From Nipponacmea schrenckii (lineage: Eukaryota; Mollusca; Gastropoda; Lottiidae): DNA of 64,000 nt. Below, in pieces: positions 20,201 through 30,405 of this stretch (the stretch's first letter is position 1; every line of letters begins with the position of its first letter). The DNA is taken from NCBI GenBank assembly GCA_030562195.1, contig JAUJPP010000005.1, positions 3,596,001 through 3,660,000 of the forward strand, in the 5' to 3' direction. The position numbers and the translations under genes were made by a program. The notes under the pieces are model-generated. The model saw only the letters and a program-made list of their open reading frames with translations. It was not told the origin of the DNA and made no database searches.

Positions 20201-21916
20201 TGAATGCAGACCTTTCCAGAACCTTCACACACTATGTCTTACAGAGACCCACATTCATCACACTGACCATTTGGAAGCTCTGACCAAATACCCTTCCCTC
20301 AAGTCAGTCAGGTTAAGAGTAGGTTATCAAGTTTTTTGATAAATTTAAGCTCTGATCAACCAGTTTTTATATATAGTTAAGACAAATTGATTCTGACTAC
20401 AGTTAGGTCATCCGGTGAATGGAACTATGTAAGTTGGGTGACAATCTAAGATCGTCTGCCAAACAAATTATAACTTTTAAATAACTAAAATTAGATAGCT
20501 GTTAAGTAGGGACACTGATAGCATCAATTTACACCATTCTAATTTTCAATCAGATGTCTGTGGTTCCTGCAATTCAATTCAAACTAAGTGTTTGATGATT
20601 TCAAATGCAAAGGAACCAACATCTGATTGGAATGTTCTAAAATGATGCATTCCCATGTCCCCAATACATCGCCTAATGAAGTTACTTAAAGTACTGTATC
20701 CCTTTTAGGATGTTCCACTATATAAAGAACACAATGATGAAGTGAGTTGGAAACTCTATCTAGCCAGGTAAGAAAGGAAAGAAAAAGTAAATGGTGCTTT
20801 GATAATATGCATTCCATTATGGGGTATGCATCTGTATTTGTATGATCAATTTGCCTGACTGTAGACTAATGTAAAAATTTTCCTCATTGCAAACTGCATG
20901 ACATTGCCCCTCTTCATTGACTTAATCAATCTTAATTTTTACAACAGTTTCCTTCATTGCACACTGCTGAAATATATAACTCAATTAGTATCAGAGAATG
21001 AGGGTGTAATACTCCATTTCTTTTCTATTTCAGTCTACCAAATATAGAACTTTTTAACGGAAGCGAAATTTCTGCCACAGATAGAGAAAACTCGGAACGG
21101 TTCTACCTGCGACATTATTTAGACTTTGATGAGAAACCTCGCAGACACGAAGAATTAGAACAAAAACATGGTAAACTTTCAGGGGAATTTTTCTCGAAAT
21201 TTCCTAATTTTATGGATTCCAATAAGGCTCGGATCTGTTATTTCTATGACGCGATAATTTAAGATGAAGTTGCCAGTGCCCTATATCCAAAATGTTGACG
21301 TACATGTGATTTTTTTCAGGCAAACTGAGTAAGCTAGTTGACATAGATTTAGGTGGAGGCTTACAGAAACACGCCATCATTCAGTTTTATATTAATGGGA
21401 AAAAATCATTTAAAAAACAACTGTGTACGAGAGATTCCATCGATAAGTTACGCAACTTTGTTGCTAAGAAACTGAACACTTCTAAAAGGTAATGGTATAT
21501 TTTAAATTAAACCAATGTTTTATTTGGTGTGTCAAGCATTTTGGTGCCGTTAAATTCCAGGAATTTGCTCATGGACTGGCATCGATTATAATATGGTCAA
21601 GTTTTTTCTGGAATCGTAGGAACCTCTTCTGTCAGAATAGCAGGATTTACGATCCACTGATCCAGGATTAAAATGAAGACTTTTATAATTTTTCAGAAAT
21701 TTTCGACTTTACTATTTCCCATGTTCTCCGCAACACGTTTATGAAAATGGAGAGTTTCCAGAAAAAGAGAAACTGGTAGCCAATTTGCCTATGAGCCGAT
21801 TTAATATGAGAGATGGGGATGAAATTCACATAGAAATGGCCAAGAACGTTCAAGACATGGACATTCGAGTAGTTATTACGAACAGTCGATGGCAAAGTCG
21901 TGTGCCCAGAGATTAA
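17209..21916 (+). CDS. TBCEL: Tubulin-folding cofactor E-like protein (LRR plus ubiquitin-like)
   Basis: Exons 17209-17424, 17736-17927, 18332-18470, 18759-18840, 19395-20318, 20709-20767, 21034-21170, 21320-21488 and 21697-21916, with GT-AG borders and matching phases except inside 19395-20318. The N-terminus is acidic and lacks a CAP-Gly domain, which separates it from TBCE. Leucine-rich repeats follow (VIDLDISGNNITSWKEI, VENLVLNGTFIQWKEV, LHSLILSGNPVKD, LHTLCLTETHIHHTDH), then a conserved post-LRR part (LPNIELFNGSEISATDRENS) and a ubiquitin-like C-terminus (KLVDIDLGGGLQKHAIIQFY to RDGDEIHIEMAK). TBCEL binds and destabilises tubulin heterodimers; the UBL is thought to couple to turnover. 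The protein is much longer than the roughly 425-residue vertebrate form because of a low-complexity insertion in the fifth exon. The exon has 924 bp, but phase requires a length of 1 modulo 3, so a frame break or hidden intron exists near 19911-19968. Confidence 0.88.
18039..18118. repeat. Perfect 28-bp inverted repeat (hairpin) in TBCEL intron 2
   Basis: 18039-18066 is the exact reverse complement of 18091-18118, with a 24-bp spacer. The core is CTAAGCTTTATGGATAAACA. It may be a MITE relic or a strong intronic RNA hairpin. Confidence 0.9.
18826..19370. repeat. Minisatellite that duplicates the exon end and 5' splice site
   Basis: About 15 copies of a 30-34 bp unit, CAATATACAAAAGTAGGTTT plus TAATCAACAA. 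The first copy spans the end of the TBCEL exon 18759-18840 and its donor (ACAAAA/GTAGGT), so every later copy carries the same exon-end and donor sequence. Confidence 0.9.
19395..20318 (+). CDS. TBCEL: TBCEL exon with acidic Ser/Gln insertion and apparent frame break
   Basis: The first part (frame to 20001) has an LRR and then about 170 residues rich in D, E, S, Q, N and C. From about 19914 a different frame is open and carries repeats of the type SPEALGQMPTDVSGK (about 33-48 bp units) before rejoining an LRR (FQNLHTLCLTETHIHHTDHL) and a proper donor at 20319. The two frames differ by two bases, and no single-base loss in the GGAGGAGGG run restores them; one inserted or two lost bases would, or an intron of length 2 modulo 3. 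Confidence 0.7.
20500..20680. mobile_element. Palindromic MITE-like element in TBCEL intron
   Basis: GGGACACTGATAGCATCAAT, then TTTTCAATCAGATGTCTGTG, mirrored by CAACATCTGATTGGAATG and a second 'gtccccaatac' end. The same family occurs at 14690-14790, 15470-15790, 18122-18160, 33395-33450, 43855-44270 and 63805-63945. Confidence 0.65.
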
Positions 21917-21924
21917 CATTTTAC

Positions 21925-22190
21925 AGTGACATGTTTTACTGTGAACATAATTGTGTTTCACTGTGAACGTGTGTTTTGCTGTGAACATAATATGTTTCAA
22001 TGTGAACGAGTGTTTTGCTACAAACATGGTTGTGTTTCATTGTGAACATGTGTTTTGCTGTGAACATAATAGTGTTTCACTGTGCACACATGTTCATATG
22101 TTTTGCTGTGAATATATTTTCTGTGATAAGTGTTTCACTGCGAACATGTGTTGCACACTGAACATGTGCTTCGCTATCAACAAATGCTTC
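21925..22190. repeat. TBCEL 3' UTR minisatellite
   Basis: Imperfect units of the type TGTTTTGCTGTGAACATAAT and GTGTTTCACTGTGAACATG directly after the stop codon. An AATAAA at 22854-22859 is a possible poly(A) signal for TBCEL. Confidence 0.75.
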
Positions 22191-22439
22191 GAATGTACAT
22201 TTTTTTATCAGGACAGCTGGCTTCAATTTAAATCTACCAGGCAAGCGCTTGTCTTTCTCTGCCTACTCATGGGCTTGCTCATTTTTAAATTGGCTTAATG
22301 CACATGCATATTGCAAGGCTTTACCTGTCAATCAAATACAGTTTACTCATTTGGCAGGACTTACCTAAAGACTGATGGTAGGCCAGACATAGCCCAGTTA
22401 ATATGAAAGATTGAATCAACCCAAGACATTTGGAATAGG

Positions 22440-22695
22440 TGGGACACAGCATTTAGGGTGGGACATGGCATTTAGGGTGGGACGTGGCATAAAAGGAGGA
22501 GGGGGACATGGTATTGAAGGATGAGCTTGATAAATAATTGGTTGGAACATGGCCCAGGACATACACAGGGTGGTATTTGTCCCAGGATATACAGAGGCTG
22601 GTATTTGTCCCAGGGCATACAGAGGCTGGTATTTGTCCCAGGGCATACAGAGGGTGGTATTTGTCCCAGGGTATACAGAAAGCGGTATTTTGACT
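22440..22695. repeat. Two short minisatellites (about 22 bp and 28-30 bp)
   Basis: 22440-22492: GGTGGGACATGGCATTTAG, three copies. 22553-22690: GGTATTTGTCCCAGGGCATA, about five copies. Open frames across them are artefacts of the repeat. Confidence 0.8.
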
Positions 22696-22894
22696 GAAGC
22701 CATGTTGATAAACTTCCAACATATCCCAGCATAGAAAAAATGGTGAAAAGTTTTTAATATATTTATTTCTATTTATCTTAGTTGTGAATCTATTAAATGA
22801 TATTTTACAAAAGTTTTGCCTTTTTTCCAAACCCTTCAAACATCTTTTGGCTGAATAAACCGATGACCTAGTTTCTAGAACTCACAGTCAGTAG

Positions 22895-23045
22895 TGTCGT
22901 CTGCTAGGACAGTGAAATAGCTCAGTCAGAAGCAAGTGGGATTGGCGTCTGCTAGGACAGTGGAATAGCTCAGTCGGCAACTAGTTGGATTGGCGTCTGC
23001 TAGGACAGTGGAATAGCTCAGTCGGCAACTAGTTGGATTGTCGTC
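22895..23045. repeat. 48-bp tandem triplicate containing a tRNA A-box-like motif
   Basis: Three copies with GTCTGCTAGGACAGTGGAAT followed by AGCTCAGTCGGCAACTAG. TAGCTCAGTCGG is a near-consensus Pol III A-box, but no B-box follows. Confidence 0.75.
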
Positions 23046-23179
23046 TGCTTGCAAGAACATTTCTTTTCACCATCTTAGCTCCAAAAATTAAGCAGCACAT
23101 TTGAAAGCGAATGCCCTAGATTGCAAGGGTGGCACCTCTGTATCCTTAATGTGAGTGTGTAGCCCTTTTCAATTTCTTC

Positions 23180-24678
23180 TTATTTGGATTGTAGTCTCTT
23201 AACAAATGAAACTTCGCACTTATTCCTTATACCATACCTGAAAGATAGAATATGTAAATACACATGAACCAAGTACAACTTGCTTTAGATTTCATCAATC
23301 CAAAACACTTGAACTCACACCATAAAGTGTGCAATGAGGGGAATTTTGTTAAACAGGGGACACTTATTCCACTATGGTTTTAAACTAGATAATACAGAAG
23401 CAAATTAAAGAATTAGAGAACTCACTCTTTTAGGCATTTGCCGTCTTCAGTTAGTTTTTGATTATCAAAATACAGCCAAAATCTTTTCCATACATATTTC
23501 CTAGAAAATTTACAAAAAAATACATCACATATTCAACCTGAATGTTTCATGCTTTTCCTGCAGTTATTACTCTTGCCATCACGATCTAACAAGACTCTCC
23601 CTTGAATCGTGTTCTGTGAATGTTGACCAAATAATCCAATTGAAAATTGATTTTTAGAACGCAAATCAGACGAAAAACATACCAACTAAGATGCTGTGTG
23701 TCGCCTGCTCTTGACTGTTTTAAAATCACATATCTTTTTATAGCCTCTTTTAATTGTAACACAGTGGCATCCTGTACGACTACAATAGCTGAAAAAAACA
23801 GATAAAAACTGAAGTTCATAAGGATCCTTTCAAACATTTAGCTCGTTTCTTTCCTAGATTATCTATACCCATTGGTGGATTGGTAGACAAGGTCTGAGTT
23901 CACACAACAACCAAGATATTTGTCAATGACATCATGTAACAATTTCAGCACTCTAACAAATTGAGCTACAGCCTGCCCTCAAAAAGCAGTATAATGAAAA
24001 TTCTCCAAAACTAACAAAGAAATTGGGTGGAGCAACTACTTGCATGAGATGACCTTTAATGCTGGGTCCAAAACATCCCTATATCCCTCCCCAGGCCCAG
24101 ATTCGTCAGGCTGCAGGGGATGTACTTACGCATGATAATGTCGTCTGCTCTTCTGACATATACAACCATAGCCTGGCCATGTTCTAGGGCTATCATAGAG
24201 TTGACTTCCTCTAACGTTACTTGAGGTGGAAGATCTTGTAGTAGGGGGTCAGCCTGTAATAAATCAACATGTATACCCATCCATCTCTGACCATTGTTAA
24301 TCCATACTGTTCATTCTGAGGTGGACGTTCCGAACTGACTAATTATATAAGGTGCGACCTTTCCGACCAGACTGGGTCTTAAATTTTAAAAATGGACAAC
24401 TATGGGAATGAATGAAAGGGGACAAACCCAAATACATTATTGTTGAAGTAACATAATCAAGGAAAAACTTCCAGATCTAAATTGAGATGAGGTCAGAGCT
24501 TCTATTGCTGGTTTTGATAACTTAGTAACCTTCTTACAGGAATCAAATTGGCCAAAATATCTTGGACTTTCTGCATGGCATCATGATGAGACAGGCTCGT
24601 GTCTTCCTCAACTTTTGTTTGAACTGGCAATTTCTCATGTTCCTGTTTTATTTTAACTATCAACTCGTCTTCAGCCAT
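23180..24678 (-). CDS. SNRNP25: U11/U12 small nuclear ribonucleoprotein 25 kDa, five exons
   Basis: Exons on the minus strand: 24538-24678, 24130-24253, 23683-23788, 23426-23500 and 23180-23237. All phases fit, giving 167 residues. Start MAEDELIVKIKQEHEKLP. The diagnostic core is ADPLLQDLPPQVTLEEVNS, then IALEHGQAMVVYVRR, then PIVVVQDATVLQLKEAIKRY, QHLSWKYVWKRFWLYFDNQK and LTEDGKCLKEYGIRNKCEV, a ubiquitin-like fold that closely tracks vertebrate SNRNP25. The protein is part of the U11 snRNP side of the minor spliceosome, in the nucleus, and contacts the U11-59K/35K group at U12-type 5' splice sites. The N-terminal exon of 47 residues is longer than in human (132 residues total). A reverse AATAAA at 22762-22767 is a possible poly(A) signal and would overlap the TBCEL 3' end. 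Head to head with POLR3K. Confidence 0.95.
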
Positions 24679-25608
24679 ATCTAAAGAAACAAAAAGTCAT
24701 TTTAATAATGATGATAAAAACTTTCTAAAATCGATTCACCCACCCCTTCCATTTTTTGTTCATTTTCTTTCAATTTCGCCTCTAAAATCGAACCAATTGT
24801 TTCAAATTATGTCAAAAAGACTTGTATCTTTACCAACCAAGTTGTCACAAAGATATATCCAGTATAATTGGTGAATTAGCCTTTCAAGTGACATAAACGT
24901 ATGAAACGCAGTCAGCACACCTACTTTTGTTTTCATTCATGGGCGCCGCCATGTTGTAAACCAGCAGCAAATGTTCGCTCTTGCTAAAAAAAATTTCAAA
25001 AAATATTGTTGTCACTAAAATCATCATTCTGCATAATTAATTTTAGAAACTGACTTCTTTTCGTGATAAATTGATGTTTTAAATTATTTCTCGTCTCTTT
25101 AGCTCAAGTTTTTCAAATTATAGTTTACTGCTGAGCATAAAGACATTACCGGAAACACGTGATGTAAACAAAAACACATGAAATTCGATGAAATTGTCTT
25201 TGAAGTGCCAAAATCAACTTAATTTTGGTAAGTTTAACTTGAATTGTTCCATGAATCCCTATTCGGAACCAACATTGAACATTCTACGTCTAAAAGGAGT
25301 AAGGCGTTGTAAAAACAGTGACTATGGCGGCTCTAAAACGAGCTTAGCAAGACAACCGTAAAAAAATTTCTGTTAGTTTTCATGTTCTTCGATGGTCATG
25401 GCAGATAATACTTTGTAATACTGTTGCTAGACGAAATAAAGCCAAGACATTTGATCTGTAGCCTTATATTTACCAGCTTGTCCTTGGCCAAACCTTTTGG
25501 CATTGATCTTTCCTGGATTATCATTCTACAAATGACGGCATAGAACAATTCCAATACCCTATGTTGTCTGGTATTTTAGGTTGTAGGTTAAATGGTCCAT
25601 AAAACACG
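24679..25608. promoter_or_regulatory. Bidirectional SNRNP25/POLR3K promoter region
   Basis: 930 bp between the two start codons. GCCGCCATGTTG at 24945-24956 and CTATGGCGGCT at 25322-25332 are YY1-type motifs in opposite orientation, each positioned as the 'start-site' YY1 element of housekeeping promoters would be. A short satellite P fragment lies at 25470-25525. No TATA box is evident. Confidence 0.5.
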
Positions 25609-27831
25609 ATGTTGAGGTTTTGTCCAACGTGTGCTAACCTCTTGTTTGTGGAAGAAGGTGATAAGGGGTACAGGTTTGCCTGTCACACCTGCCCCTACAT
25701 AAAAAATATTACGCGAAAAGTAAGAAATACTTTTTTGTTTTCTATCATACAATATGTGCCATTTATTGTAGAAATTTATATTCAAAGTTTAACACTTTTT
25801 CCATGTCTGCCCCTCCAACCTGCATCACTGACAAGCGGGACACATGGTTGAACAATCTGAATGTTCATCTCTACCTTTGCTGGGATCGAAACCCTGGACC
25901 CTCAGGTTAGGGACCTGGAATCTCATTCACTGAGCCACAGCGGCTCACTGTCATTTTATGCAGACTGCCCTAAATAACTTTGCATGAAACTATTTGTATA
26001 TTTCTTTATAGATTAGCCACAAGAAGTACCCCAAGTTAAAAGAAGTTGATGATGTACTAGGAGGAGCTGCAGCATGGGAAAATGTGGACTCTACTCAAGG
26101 TAATTTGAAATTTTGGGATTCGATTTCATGGAGGGTGGCAGACTAGGCACTTATTTAATTCCCAAGCTGATAAGAGCTCAATTTAAGCTATTTGTGTCAC
26201 TTATAAAAATGAAAATATAACTTTTAGTTTGTCTTACGGTACTTAAAATTAGTAACAATTACATCTGATAATAAGTGTTACAGGTGACTCAAATTAACCT
26301 AGTTCATTAAACAAAGAAATATATAGAAGATAAAATCTCTTTAATCTTAGAAAAATGATTTCTTAAAAGCAACAAGTCTCTATTATCAAGACTTATTTTC
26401 AATTAAGAAACATTATACCAGTCGTTTATCGAAAATATGTAGAAGATAAAATCCCTTTAATCTTAGAAACAAGTCTCTATTATCAAGACTTATTTTCAAT
26501 TAAGAAACATTATACCAGTCGTTTATCGAAAATATGTAAATAAAATCCCTTAACTTAGAAACAAGTCTCTATTATCAAGACTTATTTTCAATTAAGAAAC
26601 ATTATACCAGTCGTTTATCGAAAATATGTAGAAGGTAAAATCCCTTTAATCTTAGAAACAAGTCCCTATTATTAAGACTTATTTTCAATTAAGAAACATT
26701 ATACCAGTCGTTTATCGAAAATATGTAGAAGGTAATATCCCTTTAATCTTAGAAACATGATTTCTTAAAAGCAACAAGTTTCCATTATCAAGACTTATTT
26801 TCAATTAAGAAAGTTATACCAGTCATTTATCATTATGTAAATATAATAAAGATTATTAAGAAGTCATTTGTCACTTCTTGTCACTAGAGCTATTGTATTG
26901 CCTTGTAATCGTTATGAGTTGTTTGATAGTGGTTGTTAGGTTCTTATCAAATAGGTTAAAGTGGAGGTTACAATTCATTTAAGGAATTTCTTCTTATTTT
27001 TAAGTAGGTTATTTGTGCATTATTATGCATACATTTGTAGAAGGTCAAAAACCAGTTTTCCATCTAAGCTATTTTTTTGAAAAATTAGGTTTTTAATTGA
27101 TGTTGTACGTTAGTTTGCGAAAAAATCACAATTTAAGGAGTTCCCTCGACATTTTAAAATGAAGGTTTTATTCAATAATACATTTGTATTGCGGATTTTG
27201 CTCTAAGGATTACCAACCTAAGTTAATTTGGTACAGACTCTCACTTTAAGCAGCTTTTATTTTTATTATGAATTATTATGAATACAGCAAATCTGTTCTT
27301 TTGTAACTGTGTATAACCTAATATAACCCAGAAAATCCGTTAATAACTGTTTTATTCTGTCCTTTTATTTATCTCAAAGGCACAGGTACTAAAAAGGGTA
27401 TTCTAATTATTGTACAGTTCAGGTAGACAGTGTTAAGGCTTTAAGAGACTCAAAATAGGATCATTGGGACTTTGACCCTTAGCCCTTAAAAATGTTTAGG
27501 AAGAAAAAGTACCCAAGGAATATCCGAATCACTTCTATTCTTCCTTCTTATATTCATAAAGTTTCAGGTGAGTGCTTGTACTTGCTGCTGCAACACCTGA
27601 TATCAGTTGATACTTGGATTCTCAGGGAGTTTTGTTGTTCTGTAGTATTTTGGATAGGTTCAAATTAGAGAAAATTTGACTTGAGATTTCATTTATTTTT
27701 CAGAAACCTGTCCGAAATGTGAACACAACAGAGCGTTTTTTATGCAGATTCAGACACGATCGGCTGATGAACCTATGACAACCTTTTATAAATGTTGCAG
27801 CATGGCTTGTGGGCATCGATGGAGAGATTGA
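25609..27831 (+). CDS. POLR3K: RNA polymerase III subunit RPC10 (C11 homologue), three exons
   Basis: Exons 25609-25719, 26012-26099 and 27704-27831 join in phases 0 and 1 to give exactly 108 residues, the usual family length. Two zinc ribbons: C5/C8/C25/C28 (MLRFCPTCANLLF, ACHTCPY) and C69/C72/C97/C102 (ETCPKCEHNRAFF, CCSMACGHRWRD). The linker KKYPKLKEVDDVLGGAAAWE is near-invariant in the family. The C-terminal ribbon carries the TFIIS-like acidic loop RSADEPMTTF (D88, E89), which stimulates RNA cleavage by Pol III; the N-ribbon docks on the enzyme near RPC2/RPB9 positions. It works in nuclear tRNA, 5S and U6 synthesis and in termination and reinitiation. A poly(A) signal AATAAA lies 52 bp after the stop (27883-27888). 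Introns 1 and 2 hold a SINE 3' fragment and a 97-bp satellite. Confidence 0.97.
25795..25950 (-). mobile_element. tRNA-derived SINE, head fragment, in POLR3K intron 1
   Basis: The minus strand begins GAGCCGCTGTGGCTCAGTGA and continues to a B-box-like GGGTTTCGATCCC, i.e. a tRNA-related head, then a body CTGACAAGCGGGACACATGG (plus strand) shared with copies at 43245-43378 and 59575-59915. Confidence 0.7.
26310..26840. repeat. About 97-bp tandem repeat in POLR3K intron 2
   Basis: Five copies with CAAGTCTCTATTATCAAGAC and CATTATACCAGTCGTTTATC; spacing is 95-125 bp. Confidence 0.85.
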
Positions 27832-27882
27832 AAGTTCTGTAATATGTGGTGTGGACGCTCTAAATTGACAATGTCAACTTTA

Positions 27883-27888
27883 AATAAA
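27883..27888 (+). terminator. POLR3K poly(A) signal
   Basis: Canonical AATAAA 52 bp after the TGA. It is followed by three imperfect repeats (ATGTGGACCCTCTGAAAGGG) at 27895-28075. Confidence 0.65.
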
Positions 27889-27894
27889 CATTAT

Positions 27895-28440
27895 TGGCTA
27901 TGTGGACCCTCTGAAAGGGATGTCAAGTTGATATCCAAAAGAAAAACATTCTTAGCTATGTGGACCCTCTGAAAGGGATGTCAAGTTGGCAAACTCACAA
28001 AAGCCCAAGAAACATTAATAGCTATGTTAAAGTGGAAACCCTAAAAGGGATGAAATATTTATGTGGACTCTCTGTTTGATTGTTTATATTATGAATATTG
28101 AATAAATTGTTTCTATTTGTTAAATTTCTTTTATACTTCTGTTAGAGTAATCGCCATGAAGTGCACAATGATGTAAATTCTTTTCTTCTTTTGATTTCTA
28201 CCTGTCACATGACACATAGCCTGTCCTCAGTTTATTGTCCCATCTGAACGACTAGATGCTTTTCCTATGTAAGCTCCTCTAACCTGCATCACTGCCAAGG
28301 GGAAACTGGGATGCAATATTTGCTATGCATAGTAAAGTAGTGTGGTGGACATGGGGAATAGGGAAAATACAGGCACCGTGTTCTACTAGGAAAATAGGGA
28401 ACAAAGACTTGCTTTTGTTGAATATAAATTATTAATATTT
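27895..28440. other. POLR3K downstream region: short repeats and a SINE scrap
   Basis: Three imperfect copies containing ACCCTCTGAAAGGGATGTCA, then a SINE body fragment (about 28240-28330: AACCTGCATCACTGCCAAGG). No gene is evident. Confidence 0.6.
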
Positions 28441-28666
28441 TATATTTACATGAAATAAATTAACAAAATACTAGGTACTAAATCCCCCTTTTCCCCTGAA
28501 CCTTGGTTAGGTGAACGTGATCTCCAGTAGTATCTGAAAATACACGTAGACTCATTACTTATTCCATTTCTTTTGGATACTGACTGAGGTTCTCTAACAC
28601 CATTTGGACACCAAAATTCCCAACATCTTGTCCAACTATAGCGTCGGTTGCTGACACTGCGGATCT

Positions 28667-29740
28667 TCACTCCGTTTGAGCTCCATTACTCTGAAACAGT
28701 TCCTTGTTCACATTCACAGTCCAGTCTCGGATCCACTCCGCCTTTTCGGGCGTCATCAGTTCATTGTCCACAATGTACTTGTTCACGTCAGTGTATGCAT
28801 ACGAGTCGTTCACATCTCGCCAGGTCCTCCACGTTTTCGCTGATTTTTGCCGACTAGCCGTCGACTTGATGATCGTGGACAAATTGAAGGCCGATTCGTT
28901 TCCAGAATCAGCATCATCTGCCGACGTTGCCGTGTCTTTATCCGTCCTAGACGAGATCTTGTCCAAGCTCCGGATTTGAGGTACTTCTCGTTCCTTTGCG
29001 ACGTGTTCCTTCACCGGAGATGGTCTCCGTTTGGACATTTCGATTTTAATTTCAGAGTCCTGCTTGAGTTTTTGTAGTTTGATCAAGTATTGCTCCTCGT
29101 GGTATCTCTTAAACTGCTCGATCTTCCGTCGGATCGAAAACGGCTCTTCCAAATTCTTGTGTTTCGAATTTTTCTGGCCCTTGCTTTTGTGTTTATGAGA
29201 ATCACTAGGTACGAGCCGCGGAGTATTGTCACTTGATTTGGAAACGTTTTTCTTGTCCGTTTTGGTCTTTTTCTCCGTTTGGAATATCGGAGTGAGTCGT
29301 AAGGAGTCCGGAGATTTGTTAACTTCTAAGGTTGTAGTCATTGGAACGCTTTTGGACAATTTGTTGCCCGCATGGCGGCGAGCCGGAGACGCATGAGATT
29401 CTTTGGGATGAGATCCGTTTGTATGTGCGACACTACGCATAAGAGATCCATGAGTAGCTCTGTTGGATCCACGAAACGACCACATGCCGTTAGTGAAGGT
29501 CGGAGAGCTCACATCCGTCTTTACGTTGATCGGAGGTAACATGTTGGATTCACTCATCCGTTTGGAATGAATAAAGCGTTTCCCTCTGGCCTCGCGTTTC
29601 ACCTCCTCGTTCTTTACCTTCTGGCGTTTGTCATCTTTAGCTGCGTCATCAGAATCTTCGGAATGGAACTGTTTCACGTACTCCGAAAACCGCTTGCTAT
29701 ACACTTCGGGTGACGTGACATGCAGATACGTCTCACCCAT
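28667..29740 (-). CDS. Intronless ORF of 357 codons, unknown function
   Basis: Single open frame on the minus strand, start MGETYLHVTSPEVYSKRFSE, stop at 28667. Its GC content and codon use are visibly higher than the flanks, and the antisense frames are only shadows. The N-terminal 25 residues and C-terminal 60 residues (WRTWRDVNDSYAYTDVNKYI, then ELMTPEKAEWIRDWTVNVNK) look folded and conserved; the middle is basic and Ser/Lys-rich (KSKGQKNSKHKN, KKTKTDKKNVSK) with a coiled or helical stretch (RRKIEQFKRYHEEQYLIKLQ). I do not recognise the family. A retrogene or an ordinary single-exon gene are both possible. An upstream non-coding exon would lie above 29741. Confidence 0.75.
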   Translation of the reverse strand: MGETYLHVTSPEVYSKRFSEYVKQFHSEDSDDAAKDDKRQKVKNEEVKREARGKRFIHSKRMSESNMLPPINVKTDVSSPTFTNGMWSFRGSNRATHGSLMRSVAHTNGSHPKESHASPARRHAGNKLSKSVPMTTTLEVNKSPDSLRLTPIFQTEKKTKTDKKNVSKSSDNTPRLVPSDSHKHKSKGQKNSKHKNLEEPFSIRRKIEQFKRYHEEQYLIKLQKLKQDSEIKIEMSKRRPSPVKEHVAKEREVPQIRSLDKISSRTDKDTATSADDADSGNESAFNLSTIIKSTASRQKSAKTWRTWRDVNDSYAYTDVNKYIVDNELMTPEKAEWIRDWTVNVNKELFQSNGAQTE

Positions 29741-30039
29741 CTTGCACTTCTTTACCTTTCACGTAGTCGTAGCTGCTTTGCCGTAGTCCATAACTGCTAA
29801 TTTACGTCTGAAGCTGCCCACAAACGTTACGTTCAACACTACGTACAGTTGTGAGGGGTTGATTTTGTAATTGTAGTTCCAGACTTTTCCAATTTCCCAT
29901 TAGCAAAATCTGAAAAAGTAATGAAAAAGGTTGAGTAATTTTGTTGTTTTGGCAGCTTGTGACCATCGAGGAATCAAGAACCATACCATTGCCTTCGGAA
30001 CGACCTCTTGGTTTACATACAAAGTCATGTTCACGAATT

Positions 30040-30405
30040 TCAACTATACTAACGAAATCATGGTCAGGAATTCCAACTATACTAACGAAATCATGGTCAC
30101 GAATTCCAACTATACTAACGAAATCATGGTCACGAATTTCAACCATACTAACGAAATGATGTTCAAGAATTCCAACTATACTAACGAAATCATGGTCACG
30201 AATTCCAACTATACTAACGAAATCATGGTCACGAATTTCAACCATACTAACGAAATGATGTTCAAGAATTTCAACCATACTAACGAAATCATGATCACGA
30301 ATTCCAACCATACTAACGAAATCATGATCACGAATTCGAACCATACTAACGAAATCATGATCACGAATTCCAACCATACTAACGAAATCATGATCACGAA
30401 TTCCC
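30040..30405. repeat. 33-bp minisatellite open on both strands
   Basis: About 11 copies of a unit containing ACTATACTAACGAAATCATG and GTCACGAATTCCA. Because 33 is a multiple of three and the unit lacks stops in several frames, long ORFs of 184 and 201 codons appear on opposite strands. They are repeat artefacts. Confidence 0.85.

Noticed and set aside
26310..26840. CRISPR-like regular repeats
   Set aside because: Units are near-identical throughout with no unique spacers, in a eukaryotic intron; it is an ordinary tandem repeat. The same applies to the 23-bp and 52-bp arrays.
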